Of a stretch of DNA of 64,000 bases, positions 12,355-22,723 are shown one piece after another. A program made the position numbers and the translations under genes. Where the stretch lies: assembly GCA_951812925.1 (NCBI GenBank), contig OX638368.1, positions 114,909,309-114,973,308 of the forward strand, read 5' to 3'. Source of the stretch: Calliopum simillimum. Lineage: Eukaryota > Arthropoda > Insecta > Diptera > Lauxaniidae. Under the pieces are notes generated by a model. The model saw only the letters and a program-made list of their open reading frames with translations. It made no database searches and was not told the origin of the DNA. The first letter of the stretch is position 1. Every line of letters starts with the position of its first letter.

Positions 12355-12527
12355 TGGAAATGTCAGATTGCACCTGGCAACACTTAGTTTTGCCTAGGCC
12401 AGAAATATATATAGCAGCCCACGTAATAATGTAAACCTTTTTATTGCATGATTTTAGGCATTTTTAAATACATATTTCATCGACATGGACTAAAAGAAAA
12501 TTTCACAATTCATGGTCCAAAAAATTA

Positions 12528-13749
12528 TTGGGTGTACAACTTAAAAACCGGAATTTGACGGTGGATGTCCGTACTAACAAATATCGTGAAAGCTCGAACT
12601 TTATATATATGTCATTTTTAAGGTACATTTGACAGCTGTCGAAATCAGTCAACAAAACAATTTTATCTTGTGTGCATCATTATTATTTTTCACGATGAAT
12701 AACTTCGAAAATTGGAGAAAAAGACAGCATTTGCGGGAGGTTCTGTTGGGTAATTTTTTTGCAAAGAAAACTGCTGCGGAAAGTCATAGTTTGCTTGTAG
12801 AAGTTTATGGGGACTATGCTCCAGCTGAATCAAGCTGTCGTGAGTGGTTTCGACGGTTTAAAAGTGGTGATTTTGATGTCGAAGGCAAAGAACGTCCTGG
12901 TCAGCCGAAAAAGTTTGAGGATAAAGAATTGGAGGCATTACTCAATCAAGATTCATGTCAAACGCAAGAAGAACTTGCAGAACCATTGGAAGTTGATCGA
13001 GCAACAATTTCCAGACGTTTGAAAGCCTTGGGAATTTTTCAAAAGATGGGAAATTGGGTGCCATACGAGTTGAAGCCAAGGGACGTCGAACGCCGATTTT
13101 TGATGTCCACAATGCTGCTTGAACGCCACAAAAGGAAGGGTTTTTTGCATCGTTTTGTCACTGGCGATGAGAAGTGGATCCATTACGATAATCCCAAGCG
13201 CAAAACAGCGTATGTCAAGAAAGGTGAGGCCGGCCCATCACAGCCGAAGCCAAATATTCACGCTTCGAAGGTAATGCTCTGTATTTGGTGGGACCAGCTA
13301 GGTGTGATCCATTATGAGCTGTTGCCAGGTGGCCAAACCATTAATGCTCAACTCTATCGTCAACAATTGATCCGATTGAAGCAGAAAATCCAGGCAGAGC
13401 GGCCAACGTATGCGACCAGACACGAGTCAATCATTTTCCACCACGATAACGCTCGGCCACATATTGCTGCCCCAGTCAAAAATTATCTGGAAAACAACGG
13501 ATGGGAAATTTTGCCTCACCCGCTTTATACGGTTCACTTAAGTTCAAGATATCGAAAATTGGCTCGATTCATTTTTGGCCGCCAAGCCGGCGCAATTTTT
13601 TTGGGATGGAATTCATAAATTGCCTGAAAGATGGGGAAATGTTGTAGCTTCCAATGGACAATACTTTGAATAAAATATATTGTAACATTTTTCCACAATA
13701 AAGCATTAAATTTCGCAAAAAAATTCCGGTTTTTAAGTTGTACACCCAA
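12528..13749 (+). mobile_element. Mariner element, complete ends
   Basis: Perfect 29-bp terminal inverted repeats lie at 12528-12556 and 13721-13749 (outer bases ttgggtgtacaacttaaaaa). TA target-site duplications flank both sides (12526-12527 and 13750-13751). The 1222-bp length and single transposase frame are typical of mariner. The perfect TIRs argue for a fairly recent insertion, although the transposase gene is broken. Inserted in the + orientation, upstream of the sima exon. Confidence 0.95.
12695..13673 (+). pseudogene. Mariner transposase, broken near the C-terminus
   Basis: Cut-and-paste transposase of the mariner family (Mos1-like). The open frame runs back to an ATG at 12629, but the likely start is the ATG at 12695, residue 23 of that frame, because homology begins about there (KKTAAESH at residues 46-53, numbering from 12629). 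A helix-turn-helix DNA-binding half follows, with FKSGDFDV and WVPYEL. The catalytic half shows TGDEKWIHY (Asp 180) and HHDNARPH (Asp 273), 92 residues apart between the two aspartates, as in mariner. After LPHPLY the frame fails: the PSDYH-type motif with the third aspartate is missing, about 20-25 residues are deleted, and the conserved tail (GIHKLPERW) continues in another frame from 13548 to a TAA at 13671-13673. The in-frame product stops at 13618. It cannot be catalytically active. Confidence 0.93.
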
Positions 13750-13875
13750 TATAATTAGCTTTTCTTTTAATCAATGTGTTTGAAATATGTATTTAAAAAT
13801 ACCTGTAATCATACAATTAAAAGATTCGCATTATTACGTCTATAATCTAGACTTAAGCTGTCTGTCTGGTGCATA

Positions 13876-14005
13876 ACTTAACCTAACCTTACCTTATTTC
13901 ACCTTATTTTACCTTGTTTTACCTTATTTTACCTTATTTTTTCCTTATTTTACCCAATTTTACCTTATTTCACATTGTTTTACCTAATTTTACCTTGTTT
14001 CACCT
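13876..14005. repeat. Degenerate ACCTTATTTT decamer repeat
   Basis: About a dozen imperfect units of accttatttt type, grading into the pentamer array that follows. Probably the diverged edge of one simple-sequence tract. Confidence 0.75.
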
Positions 14006-14196
14006 TTCCTATCCTATCCTATCCTATCCTATCCTATCCTATCCTATCCTATCCTATCCTATCCTATCCTATCCTATCCTATCCTATCCTATCCTATCCT
14101 ATCGCATCTTATCCTGTCGTAACCTATCCTGTCCTATCCTATCCTATCCTATCCTATCCTATCCTATCCTATCCTATCCTATCCTATCCTATCCTA
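14006..14196. repeat. TATCC pentanucleotide microsatellite
   Basis: Perfect (tatcc)n runs from about 14006 to 14100, is interrupted by variant units (gcatct, tgtcgtaacc) at 14101-14130, and resumes to 14196. A five-base unit makes all + frames appear open as a YPILS-type repeat, which is an artefact. Confidence 0.97.
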
Positions 14197-15334
14197 ACTT
14201 TTGGAAATTCTGAAAAAATTTCAAAGTAAAATATCTCGGCAAAATTAGTTTATTTTTTTTTTTCTGTAAATTTCAACATGTTTTACAGGGTCTGCCGTTG
14301 AGTTACATATATGAAAACCTTTGCTCAATCAAATTTCCTCAGTATGCTCAAACAAATATCAAGTACGTTTCAATCAACTAATGGTTTTTTTGGGTGAGAG
14401 ACACGCTCTTGTCTTCTCAGTGTAAGATATGTAAATTCGAACTACCGCATAATCATTTTGCAAAAACAAATTGCGTCATAAAATTTAATATTATATCCAA
14501 AAATTAAATATTACCTCTACAAAATTGCAAATAAAATAAAGTAATTCCTAAATAACATAAAAATCAGTTTCAATAAAAGTTATGCTAAATTCTTCTGAAC
14601 GACCATTACACCTGATGGCCGCGTAGTATATCCTTTGGTGCTCTACTGCTCGTAAACTTAAACGTTCGCAAACAGTTGCAAGCAAGCAAAGAACAACCAT
14701 AATAAGAATACGCAAAGAATGTCGCTTAATTACGTACTAAATTTTCGTAATTAGTTTTGGAAATACGTAAGCAAATTACATAATCAAACGTAACGTGAAC
14801 GATTTCTACTTTCCGTTACTTCTTAGCGCTTTTATCTGGAAGATTATGAATTTTCATTAGGTTGTTGGATGCTTAAATTGTGGTGGCGCTATGTCATCGT
14901 AAAAGTTAATTGTTTTGATTTTTTCTTTTATAGTGTTGGCAATTTAGGAAATTTTCTTATTAATTATATAATACGCACACCTAAGCTCGGTGCGGTGTGT
15001 TTTTAGGCGCATAAAAGCTGTTTTTCCTTATTATTGTTGCTTGAGCAAACACTCGTGCGCATTAAAATCTACGTTTTTACATTGTCATATGCAATTTCTT
15101 GATGTTCAGCGGGCGCCACACTCTTGTAATTTGATATACCAGATGTAATCGCATCGCATTTTGCTAAAACCTCAAAAACTAAAAAGTTTTAATGACAAAT
15201 GCATTTACTTAAAACAAAAACGCGCAATTGCAGCAGCAACACTCCTTGTAATTGTTGTAATTTTTTTTGTAACTTTAAACCTTTTGTTTTCTCTATTCAT
15301 TATTCATTTTTTTTCTATTTCTTTTTCATTGCAG
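14197..15334 (+). other. sima intron 5' of the exon
   Basis: Unique A/T-rich DNA. Its last 30 bases hold a pyrimidine-rich tract with tttctttttcattgcag and an AG at 15333-15334. No other feature seen. Confidence 0.6.
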
Positions 15335-15476
15335 TTCTTAGCAAGGGCCAGGGTGAAACTTGTCGCTATCGTTTTCTTGGCAAATGTGGCGGTTACTGCT
15401 GGATTGTCACACAAGCAACGATTCTCTATGACAAATTGAAGCCACAGAGCGTTGTCTGTGTCAATTATGTGATTAG
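15335..15476 (+). CDS. sima: sima (HIF-1alpha) exon, C-terminal half of PAS-B
   Basis: Similar is the fly HIF-1alpha subunit: a bHLH-PAS transcription factor that pairs with Tango (ARNT) and drives hypoxia genes in the nucleus. The exon starts after ...cattgcag with the last two bases of a split codon (x|TT), runs 46 codons, and ends with the first two bases of the next (AG|). The donor AG|GTAAGT follows at 15477. The residues include LSKGQGET, YRFLGKCGGYCW, TQATILYDKLKPQ and SVVCVNYVI. The pattern KGQ...YRFL.K.GGY.W..TQAT...CVNYV is the PAS-B/PAC core, and DKLKPQSVVCVNYVI is what I recall of Drosophila Similar, not Trachealess or Single-minded. Compared with that recall, KYGGY is KCGGY here. 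Codon use is more G/C-rich than the surrounding DNA. The adjoining exons are not in the window as far as I can see, so this is a partial CDS. Confidence 0.92.
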
Positions 15477-15983
15477 GTAAGTCATCTGATTTCCATTATT
15501 ATACTATATATATTGTAATAAATTAAAAATAATTAATATGCGCTATGAGATAAAAAAAGTTAAATGTTAATAAGTTGTGAAAAATGTAGACGAGATTAGG
15601 AAAAATATGTGAAAAATTAGGTTTTTTGTTAAAAAAAAAATACTGTTAGAAAATACTAGAAATCCTTAACAATATTCTTTCTTAAAGTCGCTTTAAAAAT
15701 CGATTTATAACTTACTACAAATATCAAGTTCAAGTTGTTAAAAATTTCCGACTTTTCTTACATAAGACATACTTTATACCAATTAGTAAAAATAGCTTAA
15801 ATAGTCTTAAAATAAATTACTTGAAAGTTTACTTTAGTTCCAACTTCAATTGCTTTATAATTTTTGGGCGATTTATTTAGGTCTAAATAAATAAATAATA
15901 GGTCTAAATTTAGCCAAAAAACCATGTTTTTATGTAAAATCAGCCTACACTCTATTTGTCTGATATTAGCATAACCCAGTGCA
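15477..15983 (+). other. Start of the downstream sima intron
   Basis: Begins with the donor GTAAGTC. A/T-rich unique sequence, no repeats recognised until the inverted repeat at 15984. Confidence 0.6.
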
Positions 15984-16099
15984 AATCTCCTCTTTTTATC
16001 CGTTACTGATCCGTTGGCGGGAGCCAAGCGAATCGTTTTTTTTTTTTTTGGAATTTCTCCCGCAAACGGATCAGTAACGGGTAAAAAAGCGGAGATATG
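15984..16099. repeat. Small inverted repeat (hairpin) with 38-bp arms
   Basis: The left arm contains ccgttactgatccgttggcg and the right arm its complement around gcaaacggatcagtaacggg, with about 40 bp between. The arms differ at a few positions. It lies about 500 bp downstream of the sima donor. Confidence 0.75.
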
Positions 16100-16439
16100 A
16101 ACCGTCTGGCACACTGGAAAGCTGTTTTTTTTTTTTTTTTTTTTTTTTTTTGTTCTCACCACAGATAAACATATATTATTACTAACCGATTACGTTGAAA
16201 CTTTTGGCATGGCACTTCAATCTGTTTGATTAGACACGTATTTGTTTAGTTTTGGTTCCTGTGCGCCAATCAAGTTTCAAAAGCCGTAAGGTCTATCTCA
16301 TTATATTGTATAGAAAGGGAAAAAATTTAAGAACTCTTAGAGCCGTTTAGACCTTTAGAAAAGTACAAAAATGCTCAAATTGAAACATGTATCTCGAAAA
16401 ACTTAATTTTTGTTTCCCTAAATTTCAATTCCTTTTGAA

Positions 16440-16600
16440 AAAAAAAAAAAACAAAAAATTATTGGAAGGCTGATTTGCGTAACTAGTTTCGGGACCCACC
16501 ATAGGTCAAACCTCAACAGACGCATTTGTCAACATCTAAGAGAACTTTTTAGCATACTATATGTGACTTAGCATATATTTGTTGAGAATCACAAAAAAAA
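16440..16600 (-). mobile_element. Hammerhead-bearing repeat, copy 4 (partial)
   Basis: Contains the core and the block gattctcaacaaatatatgc on the minus strand. It faces copy 5, forming a head-to-head inverted pair about 100 bp apart. The downstream half of the repeat is missing. Confidence 0.6.
16476..16524 (-). ncRNA. Hammerhead-ribozyme-like core, copy 4 (core mutated)
   Basis: Stem I is perfect (TGCGT with ACGCA). GAAAC (16486-16490) and a self-complementary stem III hexamer ACTAGT are present, with GUU at the cleavage point. The core reads CTGTTGA in place of CTGANGA, losing a base known to be essential, so this copy should not cleave. Stem II shows GACC/GGTC. Confidence 0.45.
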
Positions 16601-16699
16601 AAAAAAAAATAAAAAAAATACGGCACATGTAAAAATACTAAATATTTTTGTTTTCCCTTTGTTACAATTAAAATTTTTACAACTGCCATATGTCCTTTT

Positions 16700-16968
16700 T
16701 GCTGTGATTCTCAACAAATCTATGCTAAAAGTGAAATATAGTAAGCTTGAAAGTTTTTTTAGATGTCGCCAAAAGCGTCTGATGAGGTTTGACCTATGGT
16801 GGGTTCCGAAACTAGTAACTCAAAGCAGCCTTCTATTAAATTTTTTAATTTCTTTTATGCGTTTAGCCTTTTTTTTAGAATTTTATTGGTGTTTTACATA
16901 AACATATTGAACAGTAAGCTCAACACAACAATGTCATCTGATCCATGCTTGTTTGGTAGCAAATAATG
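16700..16968 (+). mobile_element. Hammerhead-bearing repeat, copy 5 (most complete)
   Basis: Runs from gctgtgattctcaacaaatc through the core at 16774-16822 to atgcttgtttggtagcaaat. It aligns along its whole length with copy 1 (2490-2768, minus). Non-coding. It is about 1.2 kb downstream of the sima exon and on the same strand, so it would be transcribed in sima pre-mRNA. Confidence 0.65.
16774..16822 (+). ncRNA. Hammerhead-ribozyme-like core, copy 5
   Basis: CTGATGA at 16779-16785 and GAAAC at 16808-16812. Stem III hexamer is ACTAGT (16811-16816), a compensated change from the ACGCGT of copies 1 and 2. The cleavage triplet is GUA (16815-16817). Stem I is GCGT against ACTC (three of four). 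Stem II shows GACC against the downstream GGT/GGGT with unpaired U residues near the core. Confidence 0.5.
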
Positions 16969-17034
16969 TAAATTTACGACTTTTTGTGACTTCTGGTGCA
17001 CAATTAATAATGAAATTAAAATAAAGTACATAAA

Positions 17035-17190
17035 TCTATATTAATACGCTAGACTAAAATTTGTCCTACCTTTTTTACTATGTTAGAAATGAGGCACGAC
17101 TTTGAATTATATACCATTAGAAAGGTATTTGTGTACAAATGTGCACAAAGTTAAAATTATTTTAATATATTGACCATTGGGCGATTAAGT
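17035..17190 (+). mobile_element. Helitron-like element, internally deleted copy
   Basis: Starts tctatattaatacg and keeps the 5' block aaaatttgtcctacc and ataccattagaaaggtattt. It then jumps to a worn 3' end, tgaccattgggcgatt. The family is described at 46340-46775. This copy is about a third of full length. Confidence 0.65.
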
Positions 17191-18533
17191 ACAAATATAA
17201 TCGATATTTCTAGTGCGAATTCGTGTTTAGTTATTGCTAGGCATGAATTTAAATATTTAAGCTAACATGTCGTATGAGTAACTTTTTATTATTTATATTT
17301 CGCATATGAATTAAATGTTTTTAAAGTTGACTGACACGTGCGAAATAAACTAAAATATAAAAAAATTAGTTAATGTTTGTATAAAATTTATTACGAAAAA
17401 TTGCATTAAATTTGGTTCAGTAGTTTTTGCAAAAAATCAAAAGCAAACTTATTATTATTAACTTCTAATGTCGAAAAGAATTAATGTTAACCAAACTCAA
17501 TGAACAGCTTCACAAAATATTTCTAAGAAATATTTCTTCAAAAACAAGCTCGATTTATTTTCATAAACTAATGTTCCATGAAATTTATTAACGCCTTTTA
17601 ATATTTTTCACGTTTGTAATTTCACTCTCCAGTAGCATTGTCGCAGTTAATTAAATCACAAAATTCACAATTGTTGCGGAAATTATTTTTCCCACTGATC
17701 AACTGCTCGTCAACATCACACAACACAAAATTGAATTAATTTCCCTTCCGATTCAAGGCTGCAGCGTTCATATGCACACACACGCATGCGTTGGTACATT
17801 TTCTTATGTGGCAATACAAAAATGTGGTTCCATCCACCGCAAAATCAAAAAAAAAAAAAACTAAAGATTTTATCCAAAATTTCATTTTTAAAAAAATTGG
17901 TTCATTGAATTGTAATCGACGCATACAAAATTTACACTCGTAATTGTAAATTGGCAAAGCACACGCTTTTACGCTTCATTCCAAAAAACCCTCTCCCTCC
18001 CCTCCTATGGGCCCATGCTCCAACCACAACAGTATTGACAAATTTCCTACTGCGATTTGTCAACTTCATTTGGTTTGCTAATCTGTCGTTTATTATTATG
18101 ACATAGTAATCTGTCAGATAGTCATTGTCAGTCAAGTCAGTCAGTCAGTCGGTCTGTCAAAGCCGTGTTTCGTTCTCTAAAATTTATTGTTGATTAAAAT
18201 TGACTTGAATGCCGTTATGTTGCTTTGTTGTTGTTGTGTTGAAGGAGTAGAAGTAGCTATAGACACCCCAAAATCAAACGTTGATGGCTGGAGTAAATGA
18301 TAAAATGATGTGCCTGCTATCGTTTTGTAAAGGAATTTACATAAGTTTAAGCCCTAAGCAAGTGAAAATTTGTTTAATTTGCATAGTTGGTTGCAAGAGA
18401 GGTGTAGTGGCGGGAAAACTGTTAGTATTATATGGCTCGTGAAAACCTCTTTAAAGAGTAAAATATTCACGAACACTAAAGTTGACGCAACATTTGTGAA
18501 AACTAAATTTTTTTTCCTTTTGGAACTATGTTA
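17191..18533. other. Intronic sequence, no gene seen
   Basis: Contains one copy of the 14-mer tgtcgtatgagtaa at 17269-17282 and a short (gtca)n stretch near 18125-18155. No exon-like frame recognised. Confidence 0.5.
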
Positions 18534-18730
18534 ACATGTCGTATGAGTGATATTTCCTTCGTTGCGATTGCAATATATGTACGTTTAATTCATAGCCATA
18601 AAATATTCTTACAAAATGCAGTCTTTAAATTATGAAAACTCAAACTGCTTCCTGTTATTTTCCATATGTCATAGCGTACCTACAACGAGATGATAACACA
18701 ACATTCACAACTTCTCTCATTATTTCCGTA
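18534..18730 (+). repeat. Dispersed repeat copy A beside the rosa-like element
   Basis: Begins acatgtcgtatgagtgatat and ends in ttctctcattatttc. It matches 20113-20347 over its length with moderate divergence, including gataacacaacattc and aaaatattctta. The pair brackets the rosa-like transposon. Confidence 0.65.
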
Positions 18731-18769
18731 ATGAAACATTAATTTCCACTGTGGTAGATTATGTTATTA

Positions 18770-20043
18770 AGGGTGATCCAATAAGAGCTTCCTACTTTGT
18801 TTTCTATAATACAAAAAAATCAATGTATTGATGCAAATCTTTATTTGGAATGATAGTTTGGTTCCTGCAACTCATTGTTTAAAAAATATTTCGTTCAAAT
18901 GTTGCCCACGACTAGCTCTTAAATGTTTCATTCTGTGGGTCCAATTTTCGACAACTCTTTCGAGCATATCGGCCGGTATTCCTTGGATAACACGAATTAT
19001 GTTGGTTTCCAAAGCGTCAATAGTTTCGGGCTTGTCGACATAAACAACTGATTTAACATATCCCCAAAGAAAGTAATCCAATGGCGTCGAATCACATGAT
19101 CTTGGTGGTCAATTAACAAGAGCATTTCTTGAGATGATGTTTTTATCGAACGTTTCCCTCAATAAAGCGATTGTTTCTCCGTCTGTATCGCATGTTGCGC
19201 CATCCTGTTGAAACCAGAATTTTTGGCAACAAAAATTCATTGATCATTGCTCTGTAGCGAGCACCATTGACCGTAACACGGGCTCCATCCGCATTTTTAA
19301 AGAAATACGGTCCGATGATGCCTCCTGCTTATAAACCACGCAAAACAGTACATTTATCGGGATACATTGGAATCTCTTGGATTGCTTCTGGTTGTTCATC
19401 GGCCCAAATACGGCAATTTTGCTTGTTAATGTAGCCGTTCAACCAGAAATGAGCTTCATCTCTAAACACAATTTTTTGATAAAATAATGGATCAATTTGA
19501 AACTGTTGTAAGACCCATAAACCGAAATTAAAACGTACACCAATATCAGCTGGCTTCAGTTCTTGTACGAGCTGTATTTTATAGGCCTTCAGACCATGTT
19601 CACGCCTCAAGATACGCCACAATGATCCATAAGAGATGCCCAAAGCCTGAGATCGGCGACGAATGGTTTATTCATGGTTTTCACGAACACTCTGCTACTG
19701 CAGCAATATTCTCTAAATTACGGGCTCTATGCACTCTGGTTAAATGATGAATGTCCAATAGTGTAAAATTGCTTTGAAATCTGTTCATGGTGTTACGAAT
19801 AGTGCGCTCAGTTGGACGCTCATAACGACCAAAATGATGTTGAAGAACTCTATAACATTCTCTAACTGATGACTGATTTTGGTAGTAAGTTTCCACAATT
19901 AATAAACGTTGTTCAAGAGAAAGTCTATTCATGATTGAGTCGTATTGAATATTGAACGCAAGCGTCATATGGACAAGCCATTTAACACATAACAGCTGTC
20001 AAACCCACCCAGTTGGAAAAGGGACCTAGTATTGGATCACCCT
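18770..20043 (-). mobile_element. rosa-like (DD41D) Tc1/mariner element, decayed
   Basis: Terminal inverted repeats begin agggtgatccaata on the left and, on the opposite strand, agggtgatccaat on the right, then diverge. TTA flanks both ends, so the exact TA target site is ambiguous by a base. Length 1274 bp. It encodes one transposase on the minus strand, now broken. The DD41D spacing identifies the rosa lineage, first described from a tephritid fly. Confidence 0.88.
18872..19932 (-). pseudogene. rosa-type transposase pseudogene
   Basis: The N-terminal part (from ATG at 19932) has a helix-turn-helix region with LSLEQRLLIVETYY and RPTERTIRNTMNRF. A frame shift at about 19680 leads to ALGISYGSLWRILRREHGL, then the first catalytic motif RDEAHFWLNGYINKQNCRIW. 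A stop follows at 19326-19328. The frame then continues through GGIIGPYFFKNADG, shifts again near 19230, and gives WFQQDGATC (second Asp). TPLDYFLWGY holds the third Asp. Exactly 41 positions separate the last two aspartates, counting a TGA at 19109-19111 that stands where Trp is expected. The C-terminus ends MKHLRASRGQHLNEIFFKQ. At least two frameshifts and two stops make it dead, though all three catalytic residues survive. Confidence 0.9.
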
Positions 20044-20112
20044 TTATGTTATATATGTTATGTGTTGTGCGTGAGATGATTAGTTTTTTTGCTTTTTCTT
20101 TGTACATTGTTT

Positions 20113-20347
20113 ACATGTCGTATGAGTGATATTTTCTTGGAAGATATAAAATATTCTTATGAAATTTAGTCTTCAAATTAAGAAAACTAAAACTACTTCC
20201 TCTCTATTTATACATTTTTCATTTGCCAGAGCTTAAAGGGGAAGTTTTTCGATGATTCTGACAACAGCTAAACGAAATTCTTACTTGACTTATACCTCGT
20301 CGCTAGATGATAACACAACATTCTCCACTTTTCTCATTATTTCTGTA
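20113..20347 (+). repeat. Dispersed repeat copy B beside the rosa-like element
   Basis: Same family as 18534-18730, beginning acatgtcgtatgagtgatat and ending cattatttctgta. It is slightly longer because of an insertion after cttcct. Confidence 0.65.
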
Positions 20348-22723
20348 TTCTCTATTGTGATTATATCTGCTATGTGTTTTGCGGAGATGATCCGCTTAAG
20401 TCATTTTACGTTCGATGACATTGATGGTTGTTACATATATCTTCTTGAAATTAATTACAGACATTATGTTGATTTTCTTTATGAAGTCACTTTTTGTATT
20501 TTTGGTAAACATCTTTTTTTGTTTATTAATTTCTATTGGCTCTATAAAACTTAATGACTTTCCTCTTTCAGAAAGTCACAATGAACCAGTGCTATATAAA
20601 AGGCTTCATTGCCTAATTGCAATAACGCAAAATTTGAGTTGACCTTATTTTTATGGCAAGTGTAAATGTATTACTTCATTCGTTTGTTGCCACCCTTCTG
20701 TTTAAATTTTGTTTTTAGAATTTTTTTTTATGTCTTTTTAAGGTTTTTTTTTTTATTTCCTTCCAATTCACATCGTTATTCTTGCCTAACGATTGCCAAC
20801 ACAAAAACAAAAAAATATGTACCTAAATATTTTGTGATACTAAAATATTTATTCCATCCGCACGTGTAGGTAACGTTATAAAATTCTAGCTGTTCAAAAG
20901 AGCACAACACAAACAAGCCATTAAAGATATTGAATTATTCTAAGGTAATTCTTTAATTTGATATAGTTTTCTGCATAGATTTTTCTTTGAATTTCTGTTA
21001 TTTACATTTATCTGCCTTACATTCATATATTTAAATGTATCTACATTAAAAATAAATTTAGTATATTTTTTTTGCTGTGTTTTTTCTTAAAATTTTGTTA
21101 ATTTGTTAAAAATTATATCGCTTACCCACCGCTTGCCAATTTCAGGGTTACTTTAGTGTTGACAACAACCCTTGTAACCCTTACTTCCTACCTTGTGTTA
21201 ACTTCTATAATAAAATTTCATTCATTTGTTGCTGCCTACTTTTGGGCTCTTTTTTTATATTTTCATTAAACAATTATGCATGCTTTTAAGCTAGTACCCT
21301 GTTTGTTTATTTAATGTTTCCTTGTTCGAGTTCATTTGGGAATAAAATTAAAAAAATAAATATTTACATATGCCCAAATACAAAACATTAAACATTTAAG
21401 TGACATCGTGGATTTGTTAAGGCAGACTTTTAGGCGCAAAATAAAATTAACATATGAGCATATTAGCTGGGTGAAATTTAATATGAAACGAGAAGGTATT
21501 TTTTTGGTATGTGTGATTTTACTTTAAAGGTGAAAGGTATTCACAATGGTACTTTAATTAATCTGGTTCTACTTTTTTATCAATTTTTCCATTGACTTAA
21601 TTCTTCTTTTTAAAAAAATTTTGTTTAAATCATAATATTTTATGATACAAAAGATTTCACCTGAACAATATTGCTCCTCAATATTTTACAATTTCAGTCG
21701 TACTTTTTCGACAGGATTCATAAAAGAGTGCATGTGGGCACATGTACAAAAGACAGTTCTTTCTACATTCAAAATACCTTACTCAGAATTAACTCAATAA
21801 ACTGTATTGAAAGATAATAAAACAATTTTTTTTTTTTTTTGCAAGTGTTGATGCTGACAATTAATTAGTCAAATGTCATTAGTAGAATTTAGTCAAATTT
21901 AAATGAGCGTTCATTATTCACATTTTTTTTTTTATAAATTAATACATAATAGAGACACATTTTTAAACAAATTCTCTGATGTTGTTATGTGCTGCTTTTG
22001 TTTACGTAACAATGCATTTTGTTTATACAAAATCAGTACCAACAACAAAACGGCCATACAAAATACAAACTGGCAATCGCTCAAAGTTGTAAATAAAATA
22101 AAAAAATAAATAAATTCTTCTAATATTCGAAGTGCCCGACACGATTTAACATTTCTTAGGAGGTTCAATAATTAGAATAATTGTTATTATTAAAAAATTA
22201 AATGTAATATATGTTTTATAAAATAATAATAATAATAATATTTGAATAAGAATATCACAATTTATTGCACTTAAAACAAACTTTTCTCTACCCAACACAT
22301 ACACTCGTGTGGAAAAAAACAAATTAAAATAAACATTACATAAAATTTTTTCATTTATTTGTGGGAAAAACAATGCGAAAATCAACCATGACCCATGCCA
22401 ATGTTTACACAGTTGCGTAGTTTGTTTTTCTTTTAGGTGTTTTTGTTATTTTTAAATAACCCAAATACTTACAACAATTTGCAAGTGATTATTGTTGAAA
22501 TGATATTTTAATTTTTAATTTTTTGCTAATTGATTTTGCTAGGAAATGTTTCTTCTCATATGCAATACTTTTGTTTGTTTATAGTAAAACTCTTCCAATA
22601 AACCTAAACAATCAATAAAACCTTTGCCTACTAATGTATTTTAAAAATATTGATTTCGTAGGAAAGCTTAATTGTATCTTAGTTTCACAATAAGTTAAAA
22701 ATTAAATTGATAAATTATGAATA
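20348..22723. other. Intronic AT-rich sequence, no gene seen
   Basis: T-rich runs near 20725-20760 and 21825-21840 and an (ata/aat)n run near 22220-22240. Several open frames exist but have no domain or splice context. Confidence 0.5.

Noticed and set aside
13914..14229. Open frames of 99 and 84 codons reading YPILS repeats
   Set aside because: They are translations of the TATCC pentamer, whose five-base period keeps frames open without selection.
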